A DNA stretch of 49,451 bases from Streptomyces sp. SID12501 (GTDB lineage Bacteria > Actinomycetota > Actinomycetes > Streptomycetales > Streptomycetaceae). The DNA lies in the NCBI RefSeq assembly GCF_010550245.1, contig NZ_JAAGLU010000051.1:1-49451 (forward strand), in the 5' to 3' direction. Positions 16,216-24,058 of the stretch are shown here, piece after piece. The first letter of the stretch is position 1; every line of letters begins with the position of its first letter. Under the pieces are notes generated by a model. The model made no database searches and was not told the DNA's origin. It saw only the letters and a program-made list of their open reading frames with translations. Position numbers and translations under genes: made by a program.

Positions 16216-16247
16216 GGTTCTCCGGTTGTCCGGTTCTCCGGTTCTTC
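16216..16247. repeat. 8-bp tandem repeat, four copies, upstream of proline dehydrogenase
   Basis: GGTTCTCC, GGTTGTCC, GGTTCTCC and GGTTCTTC follow one another. The array ends 28 bases before the GTG start. Slippage would change promoter or leader spacing in 8-base steps. Confidence 0.85.
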
Positions 16248-16275
16248 GTTTGCCGGCCTTTTGTGGAGGTGCCCC

Positions 16276-17202
16276 GTGCTGGGTCCCGTGATTCTCGCCG
16301 CCTCGCGCAGCGACCGGCTGCGCCGACTGATCTCGGCCGCCCCGGTGACCAGGCCGGTCGTCGACCGCTTCATCCCCGGCGAGACGGTCGACGACGTGGT
16401 GCCGATCGTCCAGGACCTCACCGACCGGGGCCTGGAAGTCACCCTGGACGTGGTCGGCGAGGACATCACCAACCCCGAGCAGGCCGCCGCCGCCCGGGAC
16501 GCCTATCTGGAGCTGGTCGAGCGGCTCGGGGAACTCGAGCTGGGCACCCGCGCCGAGATGTCCGTCAAGCTGTCGCTGTTCGGGCAGGCGTTGGACGGTG
16601 GCCACGAGCTGGCCCTCGCCAACATCCGGCCCGTCGTCGAGGCAGCCGCCGCGATCGGTACGACGGTCACGCTCGACGCCGAGGACCACACCACCCTCGA
16701 CTCGATGTTCGCGATCCACGAGGAACTCCGGAAGGACTTCCCGCAGACCGGCTGCGTCATCCAGGCCTACCTGTACCGCACCGAGGCCGACGCCCGCCGC
16801 CTCGCCGACAGCGGCAGCCGCGTACGGCTGGTGAAGGGCGCGTACAAGGAGCCCGCCGAGGTCGCCTACCAGCAGAAGGCCGAGACGGACAAGGCGTACG
16901 TCCGCATCCTGCGGATCCTGATGGAGGGCGAGGGGTACCCGATGATCGGGTCCCACGACCCACGCCTCATCTCCATCGCCCAGGAACTCGCCCGGCGCGC
17001 GAGCCGCAAGCCCGACGAGTACGAGTTCCAGATGCTGTACGGGATCAGGAGCGACGAGCATCTGCGCCTCGCCGCCGAGGGACACCGGATGCGTGTCTAC
17101 ACCGCGTACGGGACGGACTGGTACGGGTACTTCATGCGGCGGCTGGCCGAACGCCCCGCCAACCTGCTGTTCTTCGGCCGCTCGATCCTCACCAAGGGCT
17201 GA
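16276..17202 (+). CDS. putB: proline dehydrogenase (monofunctional)
   Basis: 308 residues from GTG 16276 with a strong TGGAGGT five bases upstream. It oxidises L-proline to pyrroline-5-carboxylate with FAD, passing electrons to the respiratory chain. Landmarks of the (beta/alpha)8 PRODH domain include VTLDVVGED, EMSVKLSLFG, TLDAEDHTTLDS, RLVKGAYKEP, MIGSHDPRLI and, near the C-terminus, FFMRR-type sequence (YFMRRLAERPANL). The length is that of short monofunctional actinobacterial enzymes rather than bifunctional PutA. It precedes the P5C dehydrogenase gene by 253 bases of structured sequence, and is divergent from a PucR-type regulator. Confidence 0.95.
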   Translation: MLGPVILAASRSDRLRRLISAAPVTRPVVDRFIPGETVDDVVPIVQDLTDRGLEVTLDVVGEDITNPEQAAAARDAYLELVERLGELELGTRAEMSVKLSLFGQALDGGHELALANIRPVVEAAAAIGTTVTLDAEDHTTLDSMFAIHEELRKDFPQTGCVIQAYLYRTEADARRLADSGSRVRLVKGAYKEPAEVAYQQKAETDKAYVRILRILMEGEGYPMIGSHDPRLISIAQELARRASRKPDEYEFQMLYGIRSDEHLRLAAEGHRMRVYTAYGTDWYGYFMRRLAERPANLLFFGRSILTKG

Positions 17203-17211
17203 ATCGTTGAT

Positions 17212-17455
17212 GGCGAGCGGTAGCTGTCGGCACCCGGGTGCTCCCTGGGTAACGGCAGCTACCGCCCATCGGCCGGCTGTGCCGACCCGTGTCCGGAAAG
17301 GAGATTCGGACACAGTGACTCCGCCCCCGTGGGGGCTTCTCACTCGCCCGCCGCAGCGAGTTGATGACGGTCAAGCCCTGACCGCCGCCAAACATACGTA
17401 GACGGCTTTGGCTCGCGCGGGCCGAAGCCAGATACTCACTCGGAAGAGGTAGCTC
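17212..17455 (+). promoter_or_regulatory. structured spacer with hairpins between putB and pruA (candidate proline-responsive leader)
   Basis: Successive elements: an 11-pair stem GCGGTAGCTGT/GCAGCTACCGC (17217-17227 with 17255-17265, one T-G) enclosing the palindrome GCACCCGGGTGC (17230-17241); GTGTCCG/CGGACAC (17289-17313) whose loop carries AAAGGAGAT; a GCCCCC/GGGGGC dyad; ACTCGC/GCGAGT; GGTCA/TGACC; and GGCTTTGGC/GCCGAAGCC at about 17404-17429, just before the pruA ribosome site. A 28-codon frame (17315-17401) runs through the middle. No T-run is present, so control of translation or Rho access is more likely than intrinsic termination. Confidence 0.5.
17315..17401 (+). CDS. 28-codon proline-rich leader frame upstream of pruA (candidate)
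   Basis: GTG 17315 to TAG 17399-17401, preceded at 11 bases by GGAG that sits in a hairpin loop. The peptide starts VTPPPWGLLTRPPQ and ends AAKHT. It has five prolines in its first thirteen residues, including Pro-Pro-Pro-Trp, a motif type known to stall ribosomes. The stop is 54 bases before pruA. Its position in a proline-catabolic operon suggests a sensing role, but this is inference. Confidence 0.4.
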   Translation: MTPPPWGLLTRPPQRVDDGQALTAAKHT

Positions 17456-19096
17456 ATGGACGCCGTCACCCAGGTCCCCACCCCCGTCAACGAGCCGGTG
17501 CACGGATACGCCCCCGGGTCGCCCGAGCGGGCCCGCCTGGAGGCCAGGCTCAAGGAGCTCGCCGAGAACCCCGTCGATCTGCCGATGACCATCGGCGGCG
17601 CGCGGCGCATGGGCGGCGGCGAGCGATTCGACGTCGTGCAGCCGCACCACCACAAGGCCCGCCTCGGCACCTACGCCAACGCCACCCGGCAGGACGCCCA
17701 GGACGCGATCGACGCGGCCCTCGCCGCCGCGCCCGCCTGGCGCGCGATGGCGTTCGACGACCGTGCCGCGATCATCCTGCGCGCCGCCGAACTGCTGGCA
17801 GGGCCCTGGCGCGAGACCCTCGCCGCCTCCACGATGCTCGGCCAGTCGAAGACCGCCCAGCAGGCCGAGATCGACTGTCCGTGCGAGCTGGTCGATTTCT
17901 GGCGCTTCAACGTCAAGTACGCGCGCGACCTGCTCGCCGAGCAGCCGCCCGCCAACTCCCCGGGCGTCTGGAACCGTCTCGACCACCGCCCCCTCGAAGG
18001 GTTCGTCTACGCGATCACCCCCTTCAACTTCACGGCGATCGCGGGCAATCTGCCCACCGCGCCCGCCCTCATGGGCAACGTGGTGGTGTGGAAGCCGTCG
18101 CCGACGCAGACCCACTCCGCCGTGCTTCTCATGCAACTGCTGGAGGAGGCCGGGCTGCCCAAGGGCGTCATCAACCTCGTCACCGGTGACGGCATCGAGG
18201 TCTCCGAGGTGGCTCTGGAGCACCGGGACCTGGCCGGCATTCACTTCACGGGTTCCACCAAGACCTTCCAGTACCTGTGGAAGACGGTCGGCGCGAACAT
18301 CGAGAAGTACCGCTCGTACCCGCGTCTCGTCGGTGAGACCGGCGGCAAGGACTTCGTCGTCGCCCACCCGAGCGCCGACCGGGCGGTCCTGAAGACGGCC
18401 CTCACACGCGGTTCCTTCGAGTACCAGGGGCAGAAGTGCAGCGCGACCTCCCGCGCCTACATCCCGGCCTCCATCTGGAACGACGGGTTCCGCGAGGAGT
18501 TCGCAGCCGAGGTCGACCACCTGACCATGGGTGACGTCACCGACCTCACCAACTTCATCGGCGCGGTCATCGACGAGCGTGCCTTCGCCAAGAACAAGGC
18601 CGCCATCGACCGCGCGCAGTCCGACCCGACGTGCACGATCGTGGCGGGCGGCTCCTACGACGACTCGGTCGGCTGGTTCGTCCGCCCGACGGTCGTGGAG
18701 TGCACGGACCCGGCCAACCAGGTCTTCACCACCGAGTACTTCGGCCCGCTCCTCGCCGTGTACGTGTACGACGACAGCTCGGCCGACACGTACGACGCCA
18801 TGCTGACCCAGATGGAGTCCGTGTCCGACTACGCGCTGACCGGCTCGGTCATCTCCGGCGACCGCGCGGCAGCCGCGTACACGATGGAGAAGCTGCGCTA
18901 CGCGGCCGGCAACTTCTACATCAACGACAAGTCGACCGGCGCGGTCGTCGGGCAGCAGCCGTTCGGCGGCGGGCGCGCGTCCGGCACCAACGACAAGGCG
19001 GGCGCCCCGCAGAACCTGATGCGCTGGACCCTGACCCGCGCCATCAAGGAGACCCTGGTCGCGCCGACCGACTACCCGTACCCGCACATGGGCTGA
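17456..19096 (+). CDS. pruA: L-glutamate gamma-semialdehyde (P5C) dehydrogenase
   Basis: 546 residues from ATG 17456, preceded by GGAAGAGG. It oxidises glutamate semialdehyde to glutamate with NAD, completing proline degradation. Catalytic residues of the aldehyde dehydrogenase fold are visible: Glu294 in VGETGGKDFV and Cys328 in QGQKCSATSRAY. The N-terminal extension and the GAVVGQQPFGGGRASGTNDK segment are typical of the P5CDH group. It lies downstream of proline dehydrogenase on the same strand but is separated by 253 bases of structured sequence, so the two may be regulated differently. Confidence 0.97.
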   Translation: MDAVTQVPTPVNEPVHGYAPGSPERARLEARLKELAENPVDLPMTIGGARRMGGGERFDVVQPHHHKARLGTYANATRQDAQDAIDAALAAAPAWRAMAFDDRAAIILRAAELLAGPWRETLAASTMLGQSKTAQQAEIDCPCELVDFWRFNVKYARDLLAEQPPANSPGVWNRLDHRPLEGFVYAITPFNFTAIAGNLPTAPALMGNVVVWKPSPTQTHSAVLLMQLLEEAGLPKGVINLVTGDGIEVSEVALEHRDLAGIHFTGSTKTFQYLWKTVGANIEKYRSYPRLVGETGGKDFVVAHPSADRAVLKTALTRGSFEYQGQKCSATSRAYIPASIWNDGFREEFAAEVDHLTMGDVTDLTNFIGAVIDERAFAKNKAAIDRAQSDPTCTIVAGGSYDDSVGWFVRPTVVECTDPANQVFTTEYFGPLLAVYVYDDSSADTYDAMLTQMESVSDYALTGSVISGDRAAAAYTMEKLRYAAGNFYINDKSTGAVVGQQPFGGGRASGTNDKAGAPQNLMRWTLTRAIKETLVAPTDYPYPHMG

Positions 19097-19679
19097 CCTC
19101 CACCCTTGAGGTTCCGGGCCAGGAAGTCGCCGATCAGTTCGGCGGCTGCCTGGCCCGCGGCAGCTCGTGCGAGAGGGCAAGAGGGCGAGCGGGCCCACCG
19201 CGTCCGGAGTCGCGTTTCAGCGGGTCGACGCGTGGACGCCGGGCAGGTCGTCGAAGGCCGCCTTGCCGTCCGTGGTGAGCAGGATCCGAGCCGTGGTGGC
19301 GGCGGTGGCAGCGATGATCAGGTCGTGGGCATCACGTGGCTTGCCTTCCTTGCGCACATGGGCAAGGAGACGCGCGTGGACCCGAGCCACGTCTGCCGTG
19401 TAGTCCTCGACCGGGATCAGCGCAGGGTTCTGAGGCTTGATGTAGGGGTGTGACTCAGTCCACCGTCTCAGATAGTAGGAAGTCCGAGTAAGTGTGGAGA
19501 CAGATGCCCTGTCCTCACCTAGCTTGGTAGGAGCCGAACGTCTCGCTGGACCAAGCGAATGACGGTCTTGAGCCGGTACCCCGTGCAGGCAACCCCTGCG
19601 GTACCGCCGCTCCCCGTCCCACCCGGCGTCTCGAATCCCCCTGCCGTACTCCCGGATTCCTTGAAGGAGTCGATTTCCC
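19097..19679. other. gene-poor gap with relics
   Basis: 583 bases between pruA and a 43-residue gene. On the minus strand it holds the C-terminal part of a PIN-domain protein (19217-19441). The part from 19442 to 19655 is less biased at third positions in all frames, and I see no gene in it. A Shine-Dalgarno for the small gene lies at 19664-19669. Confidence 0.6.
19217..19441 (-). pseudogene. VapC-like PIN-domain toxin, N-terminally truncated
   Basis: The minus-strand frame ending at TGA 19219-19217 encodes about 74 residues that read like the C-terminal half of a PIN-domain ribonuclease: VARVHARLLAHVRKEGKPR, then DAHDLIIAATAATTARILLTTD and AAFDDLPGV. The DxxI-A-A helix and the late Asp of the active site are kept. 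The N-terminal half with the first catalytic Asp is missing: upstream sequence in any minus frame does not resemble it, and no antitoxin gene is beside it. I read it as a decayed toxin gene. A short, non-PIN function is possible but less likely. Confidence 0.6.
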
Positions 19680-19811
19680 ATGGCCGAGACGACCGTCCGC
19701 CGCCGAGTCCGCCACGTCTCCCCGACGAGCGAGTCCGACCGCAAGAACGCCGCCGCAGCCCTCCAGCGCGCCCTCGACCGCCGGGACAACGGCGGCCAGA
19801 CGGGTCACTGA
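19680..19811 (+). CDS. conserved-looking small basic protein (43 residues)
   Basis: ATG 19680 follows AAGGAG at 10 bases and opens a 43-residue frame with Streptomyces-like codon use. The N-terminus is MAETTVRRRVRHV and the second half (RKNAAAALQRALDRRD) should form an amphipathic helix; it ends NGGQTGH. Net charge is positive. I do not recognise a domain, but the pattern fits a class of short conserved Streptomyces proteins of unknown function. It is convergent with the phosphatase gene, 34 bases away. Confidence 0.65.
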   Translation: MAETTVRRRVRHVSPTSESDRKNAAAALQRALDRRDNGGQTGH

Positions 19812-19845
19812 GGACCCTCGTCGGGTCATCGCGGGTGAGGTCGCC

Positions 19846-21417
19846 TCACCCGCGCCGCACCTCGAAGTGGTCGATCCGCTCCCCGCTCTGCGCAAGTGCC
19901 GACACCGTGAGCCGGGGAGCCGTGCCCGGCACGCCCGCCTCCGCCTCCACGGAGAGGAACGAGTAGCCGGTGTAGCGCACCCGTGACCACTCCACCGTGT
20001 CCTCGTGCCGTTCCTGCGACCTCGTCCAGTGGTAGGTCTCCACCGACTCCCGGTCGGCGGCCTTCCCCTCGAAGCTGTCCTTCACCCCGTAGGGGAAGCT
20101 GTACAGGCTCTGGCCCGCGCCTCCCGCCGTGACGTACACGGTGCCGTCCCGCGTCGGGTCGGTCGCCGCGCCGACCGGCACCTGTCGGCCCACCCGGCCG
20201 CCCCTGAGGGCGTCCGTCCGCTCGTACACGTGGTTGTGGCCGTTGATCACCAGGTCCACCTGGTGCTTGTCGAACAGCGGCAGCCAGGCGTCCCGTACGC
20301 CGCCGTCGGAGGCGTGGGCGGACGTCGTCGAGTACGCGCAGTGGTGGAAGAAGACCACGACGAAGTCGATCGCGTCCGACGCCCGCAGCTCGGCCAGCCG
20401 CCGGTCCAGCCACGCCGTCTGGCGGCCGTCCGTGTGGCCCAGGTTGGCCGGGATCTCGTACGACACGTCGTTCGCGTCGAGTGCCACGATCCCGACATTG
20501 CCGTACGTGAACGAGTAGGCGCCCGGTGTGTTCCGGGCGTCGAAGCCGTTGTCCGGGAGTGACCAGCGGGCCGACTGGCCGCCGTACCCGTTCGGCGAGT
20601 ACCAGGCCTCCATGTCGTGGTTGCCGGTCGTCACCATCCACGGCACCGACCTCGCGACCGTCTCCGTCTGCTTCAGGAACAGGTCCCAGGCGGTCGGGTC
20701 GTAGCTGTCCGACTTCTCGCCGTGGCCGGTGACGTCCGCATAGCAGATGTCACCCGCGTGCAGGTGGAAGGCGGGGTTCCGGCCCAGGAGCACCTTGTCG
20801 TTGGCCAGCGCGTCGGGCGTGACGCCCTGGTCGCCGAAGGCCGTGAACACGAAGCTCGCGGGGGCGGTCGCCGGGGCTGTGCGGAACGAGTTGAGGGTCG
20901 ACTTGTGCGCGCCGGACGTCGGGTCGAAGCCCTCGTGGCCGACGCCGTAGTAGTACGTCGTCCCGGGGCGCAGGCCGTCGAGCGCCGCGTGCACGTAGTA
21001 CTGGTCCAGGTCGAGGCGTACGCCTGTCACGCCAGGCGTGTGCAGCGGGCGGACCTCGGCCTCGATGCGGCGGCTCAGGTCGCCGGGCGTCGGCCCGACG
21101 CGTACGTACGGCTTCCGCACCGCGAACGGGACCTGCCAGGAGATCCGCATCTGCGTCTTAGGGTCGGCGCCGAAGGCGAGGTGGCGGCCGAAAGGGGTGA
21201 CGGCGGAGCCGGGGACCTTGCTGGTCGCCGGGTTCGCCGTACCCGTGCCCGACGAACAGCCGGTGAGCAGGCCGCCGCCGGCCAGCGCGCCCGCCGTCAC
21301 CAGCGCGCGGCGCCGGGTGAGGCGCGCCCGCAGGTACTCGTACTGCTCCGCCATGCTCATCCGGCGGGCCAGCCGCGGCGGGATGCCGACGTCGGGGGTG
21401 TCCGGGGGACTGTCCAT
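19846..21417 (-). CDS. secreted purple-acid-type metallophosphoesterase
   Basis: 523 residues from ATG 21417 with GGGAAG upstream. A twin-arginine signal (TRRRALVTAGALAGGG) ending in the lipobox LLTGC suggests a Tat-exported lipoprotein. An N-terminal fibronectin-like purple acid phosphatase domain (about 75-190) is followed by the metallophosphoesterase domain with all metal motifs: FGDQG, HAGDICYAD, TTGNHDME, FFHHCAY and NGHNHVYERT. It probably releases phosphate from organic esters outside the membrane. It is divergent from leuB; upstream, two 11-base units at 21479-21458 resemble a PHO box, consistent with induction under phosphate limitation. From memory, such proteins are common PhoP targets in Streptomyces. 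Confidence 0.92.
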   Translation of the reverse strand: MDSPPDTPDVGIPPRLARRMSMAEQYEYLRARLTRRRALVTAGALAGGGLLTGCSSGTGTANPATSKVPGSAVTPFGRHLAFGADPKTQMRISWQVPFAVRKPYVRVGPTPGDLSRRIEAEVRPLHTPGVTGVRLDLDQYYVHAALDGLRPGTTYYYGVGHEGFDPTSGAHKSTLNSFRTAPATAPASFVFTAFGDQGVTPDALANDKVLLGRNPAFHLHAGDICYADVTGHGEKSDSYDPTAWDLFLKQTETVARSVPWMVTTGNHDMEAWYSPNGYGGQSARWSLPDNGFDARNTPGAYSFTYGNVGIVALDANDVSYEIPANLGHTDGRQTAWLDRRLAELRASDAIDFVVVFFHHCAYSTTSAHASDGGVRDAWLPLFDKHQVDLVINGHNHVYERTDALRGGRVGRQVPVGAATDPTRDGTVYVTAGGAGQSLYSFPYGVKDSFEGKAADRESVETYHWTRSQERHEDTVEWSRVRYTGYSFLSVEAEAGVPGTAPRLTVSALAQSGERIDHFEVRRG

Positions 21418-21457
21418 GGGAGGGAACTTCCCAGCAAACCCCAACGTCCGCCATACA

Positions 21458-21479
21458 TACAGGTGAACGCCGGTCGAAG
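21458..21479 (-). promoter_or_regulatory. candidate PHO box upstream of the phosphatase
   Basis: On the minus strand two adjacent 11-base units read CTTCGACCGGC and GTTCACCTGTA. Each matches eight of eleven bases of the PhoP direct-repeat unit as I recall it (GTTCACCCGGC). They lie 41-62 bases before the phosphatase start. Confidence 0.5.
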
Positions 21480-21546
21480 AGCGGTGGCCGTCCGGCGCCC
21501 CATGTCCGTATCGCGGACACGGCGTGTCATCCCATGGGACCCGGAG

Positions 21547-21552
21547 TACGGT
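21547..21552 (+). promoter_or_regulatory. candidate -10 for leaderless leuB mRNA
   Basis: TACGGT ends 6 bases before the leuB ATG. The nearest GGAG (21543-21546) is 12 bases upstream and overlaps the position of the -10, so initiation may be leaderless. A TGTCCG/CGGACA hairpin lies upstream at about 21505-21522. Confidence 0.4.
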
Positions 21553-21558
21553 GCCGGT

Positions 21559-22599
21559 ATGTCTCGCAGCATCAATCTCGCAGTGATTCCCGGTGACGGC
21601 ATCGGCCAGGAGGTCGTGGCCCAGGGGCTGAAGGTGCTCTCCGCCGTCCTTCCGCAGGATGTGAAGCTGGAGACCAAGGAGTACGACTTCGGCGCCCGGC
21701 GTTACCGCGCCACCGGTGAGACCCTCACCGAAGCCGACCTGGACGCGCTCAAGAAGCATGACGCCATCCTGCTCGGCGCGATCGGTGACCCGAGCGTGCC
21801 CTCCGGTGTCCTGGAGCGCGGCTTCCTGCTGAAGCTCCGCTTCGCCTTCGACCACCACGTCAACCTGCGTCCGTCGAGGCTGCTCCCCGGGGTCGCGACC
21901 CCGCTGGCCGGGCAGCCGGAGATCGACTTCGTGGTCGTCCGCGAGGGCACCGAGGGCCCGTACACCGGCAACGGCGGCACCATCCGGCAGGGCACCCCGC
22001 ACGCGGTCGCCACCGAGGTGTCGCTGAACACCGCCTTCGGTATCGAGCGGGTCGTCCGCGACGCCTACGCCCGCGCCCAGGCCCGCCCCCGCAAGAAGCT
22101 GGCGCTCGTCCACAAGAACAACGTGCTCGTGCACGCCGGTCACCTGTGGACGGACATCTTCAACAAGGTGGGCGAGGAGTTCCCCGACGTCACCACCGAG
22201 TACATGCACGTGGACGCGGCGACGATCTACCTCGTCACGCAGCCCGAGCGCTTCGACGTGATCGTCACCGACAACCTGTTCGGCGACATCATCACCGACC
22301 TCGCCGCGGCCGTCTCCGGCGGCATCGGCGTCGCCGCGAGCGGGAACATCAACCCGTCCGGCGAGTTCCCCTCGATGTTCGAGCCCGTGCACGGCTCGGC
22401 CCCGGACATCGCCGGTCAGGGCAAGGCCGACCCCAGCGCCACCGTCCTGTCCGTCGCCCTCCTGCTGCGCCACCTCGGCTACGAGTCCGAGGCCGCCCGC
22501 ATCGAGGAAGCCGTCACCGCCGACCTCGCGGAGCGCGGCACCACGGCCCGTACGACCGAAGAGATCGGCGACGCCCTCGCCGTACGAGTAGCCGGCTGA
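21559..22599 (+). CDS. leuB: 3-isopropylmalate dehydrogenase
   Basis: 346 residues from ATG 21559. It oxidatively decarboxylates 3-isopropylmalate to the leucine precursor with NAD. Typical family landmarks are IPGDGIGQEV near the N-terminus, LRPSRLLPG, VVREGTEGPYTGNGG (substrate loop), VHKNNVL, VTDNLFGDIITD (metal aspartates) and FEPVHGSAPDIAGQGKADP. It is isolated from the other leu genes, as is usual in Streptomyces, but close to ilvE and the ilvBNC cluster. A strong terminator follows. Confidence 0.97.
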   Translation: MSRSINLAVIPGDGIGQEVVAQGLKVLSAVLPQDVKLETKEYDFGARRYRATGETLTEADLDALKKHDAILLGAIGDPSVPSGVLERGFLLKLRFAFDHHVNLRPSRLLPGVATPLAGQPEIDFVVVREGTEGPYTGNGGTIRQGTPHAVATEVSLNTAFGIERVVRDAYARAQARPRKKLALVHKNNVLVHAGHLWTDIFNKVGEEFPDVTTEYMHVDAATIYLVTQPERFDVIVTDNLFGDIITDLAAAVSGGIGVAASGNINPSGEFPSMFEPVHGSAPDIAGQGKADPSATVLSVALLLRHLGYESEAARIEEAVTADLAERGTTARTTEEIGDALAVRVAG

Positions 22600-22626
22600 C
22601 CCGCGGCGCTCCACTCGAAAACTTTC

Positions 22627-22661
22627 GAAGCCGCCGGGTCGCTTACGCACCCGGCGGCTTC
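22627..22661 (+). terminator. leuB terminator
   Basis: GAAGCCGCCGGGT pairs perfectly over 13 bases with ACCCGGCGGCTTC around a nine-base loop; TCTTAT follows. It lies 28 bases after the leuB stop. Confidence 0.9.
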
Positions 22662-22883
22662 TCTTATGTCCCCGCCGGGTGTCACCATCATCCCCTGGGT
22701 CGCATTCACGCCCTTTTCGTCCGTGGCCCCCTTCGCGCGATAATCGAACGCGGAGCCGCGGACCGAGGGAATGCTCGGACGTCCTAACACCGGCCGCCAG
22801 TCAGTCACTGGCGACCGGTCACGGGCAGTCATGGGCGTGGGTCGCGGCCCGTCACACACAAAACCGGTGAAGGACACCCACTC

Positions 22884-23972
22884 ATGACGACGCCCACGAT
22901 CGAGCTCAAGCCCTCGGCCTCGCCACTTTCCGGCGCGGAGCGCGAGGCGATCCTGGCCAGCCCCGGCTTCGGCCGCCACTTCACCGACCACATGGTGACG
23001 ATCAAGTGGACCGAGGGCCGCGGCTGGCACGACGGACAGCTCGTCCCGTACGGCCCGCTCTCCATCGACCCCGCGAACATGACCCTGCACTACGCGCAGG
23101 AGATCTTCGAGGGCCTCAAGGCCTACCGCCGGCCCGACGGCTCCGTCGCCACCTTCCGGCCGGAGAAGAACGCCCTGCGTTTCCAGCACTCCGCGCGCCG
23201 TCTCGCGATGCCCGAGCTGCCCGTCGAGACGTTCATCGGCGCGATCGACGCGCTGGTGAGCCAGGACCGGGACTGGGTGCCGGCGCACGGTGGCGAGGAG
23301 TCCCTCTACCTGCGCCCCTTCATGATCGCCACGGAGGTCGGCCTCGGCGTCAAGCCGGCCAACGAGTACCTGTTCCTGGTGATCGCGTCCCCCGCCGGCG
23401 CCTACTTCCCCGGTGGCGTGCAGCCCGTCTCCATCTGGCTCTCCGAGGACCGCGTCCGCGCCGTCCCCGGTGGCATGGGTGACGCCAAGACCGGCGGCAA
23501 CTACGCGGCCTCCCTCCTCGCCCAGGCCGAGGCCGCCGAGCACGGCTGCGCCCAGGTCTGCTACGTCGACGCCGTCGAGCACAAGTGGATCGAGGAACTC
23601 GGCGGTATGAACCTGTACTTCGTGTACGGGGACCGCATCGTCACCCCCTCCCTCACCGGCTCCATCCTGGAGGGCGTCACCCGCGACTCCCTCCTCACCG
23701 TCGCCCGCGATCTCGGCTACACCGCCGAAGTGGGCCGCGTCTCCGTCGACCAGTGGCAGCGGGACGCCGAGAACGGCACGCTGACCGAGGTGTTCGCCTG
23801 CGGTACGGCGGCCGTCATCACCCCCGTCGGCACGGTCAAGCGCACCGGCGTCGAGTGGCAGCAGAGCGGCGGCGAGCCCGGCGAGGTCACGCTGCGGCTG
23901 CGCGAGGCACTCCTCGACATCCAGCGCGGCACGGCCGAGGACAAGCACGGCTGGATGCACCTGCTGGGCTGA
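22884..23972 (+). CDS. ilvE: branched-chain amino acid aminotransferase
   Basis: 362 residues from ATG 22884, with GAAGGA upstream. It transfers amino groups between glutamate and the 2-keto acids of valine, leucine and isoleucine using pyridoxal phosphate. Fold type IV landmarks are visible: HYAQEIFEGLKAYR, LRPFMIATE, GGNYAASLLAQAEA (the Lys in DAKTGGNYA is the likely PLP lysine), EELGGMNLYF and FACGTAAVITPVG. The length is normal for the large BCAT group. In the 220-base upstream gap, a GATAAT at 22738-22743 could be a -10 element. Confidence 0.97.
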   Translation: MTTPTIELKPSASPLSGAEREAILASPGFGRHFTDHMVTIKWTEGRGWHDGQLVPYGPLSIDPANMTLHYAQEIFEGLKAYRRPDGSVATFRPEKNALRFQHSARRLAMPELPVETFIGAIDALVSQDRDWVPAHGGEESLYLRPFMIATEVGLGVKPANEYLFLVIASPAGAYFPGGVQPVSIWLSEDRVRAVPGGMGDAKTGGNYAASLLAQAEAAEHGCAQVCYVDAVEHKWIEELGGMNLYFVYGDRIVTPSLTGSILEGVTRDSLLTVARDLGYTAEVGRVSVDQWQRDAENGTLTEVFACGTAAVITPVGTVKRTGVEWQQSGGEPGEVTLRLREALLDIQRGTAEDKHGWMHLLG

Positions 23973-24015
23973 GTCCAGTCCGCCCAGAGCGTTGCCCCGT
24001 CGCGCGTAGCGCGTT

Positions 24016-24048
24016 CCCCCGGTGGGTATCCACTCATTCCACCGGGGG
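24016..24048 (+). promoter_or_regulatory. perfect 10-pair hairpin overlapping the next gene's ribosome site
   Basis: CCCCCGGTGG (24016-24025) pairs with CCACCGGGGG (24039-24048). The right arm is the beginning of the GGGGGAGGGG run that serves as ribosome binding site for the gene starting at 24059. It could end the ilvE transcript, hide the ribosome site, or both. Confidence 0.6.
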
Positions 24049-24058
24049 AGGGGAACAC

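Noticed and set aside
19097..19180. Minus-strand fragment resembling the end of an alpha/beta hydrolase (AAELIGDFLARNLKG)
   Set aside because: The frame does not stop there and continues antisense into pruA. The resemblance is too short to support a gene.
17189..19198. Minus-strand frame of 669 codons opposite pruA
   Set aside because: It is the antisense of a confident P5C dehydrogenase gene and has no domain.
22666..22743. 25-codon frame with Val-Thr-Ile-Ile upstream of ilvE as a third leader peptide
   Set aside because: It has no ribosome site, begins directly behind the leuB terminator, and no second terminator precedes ilvE.
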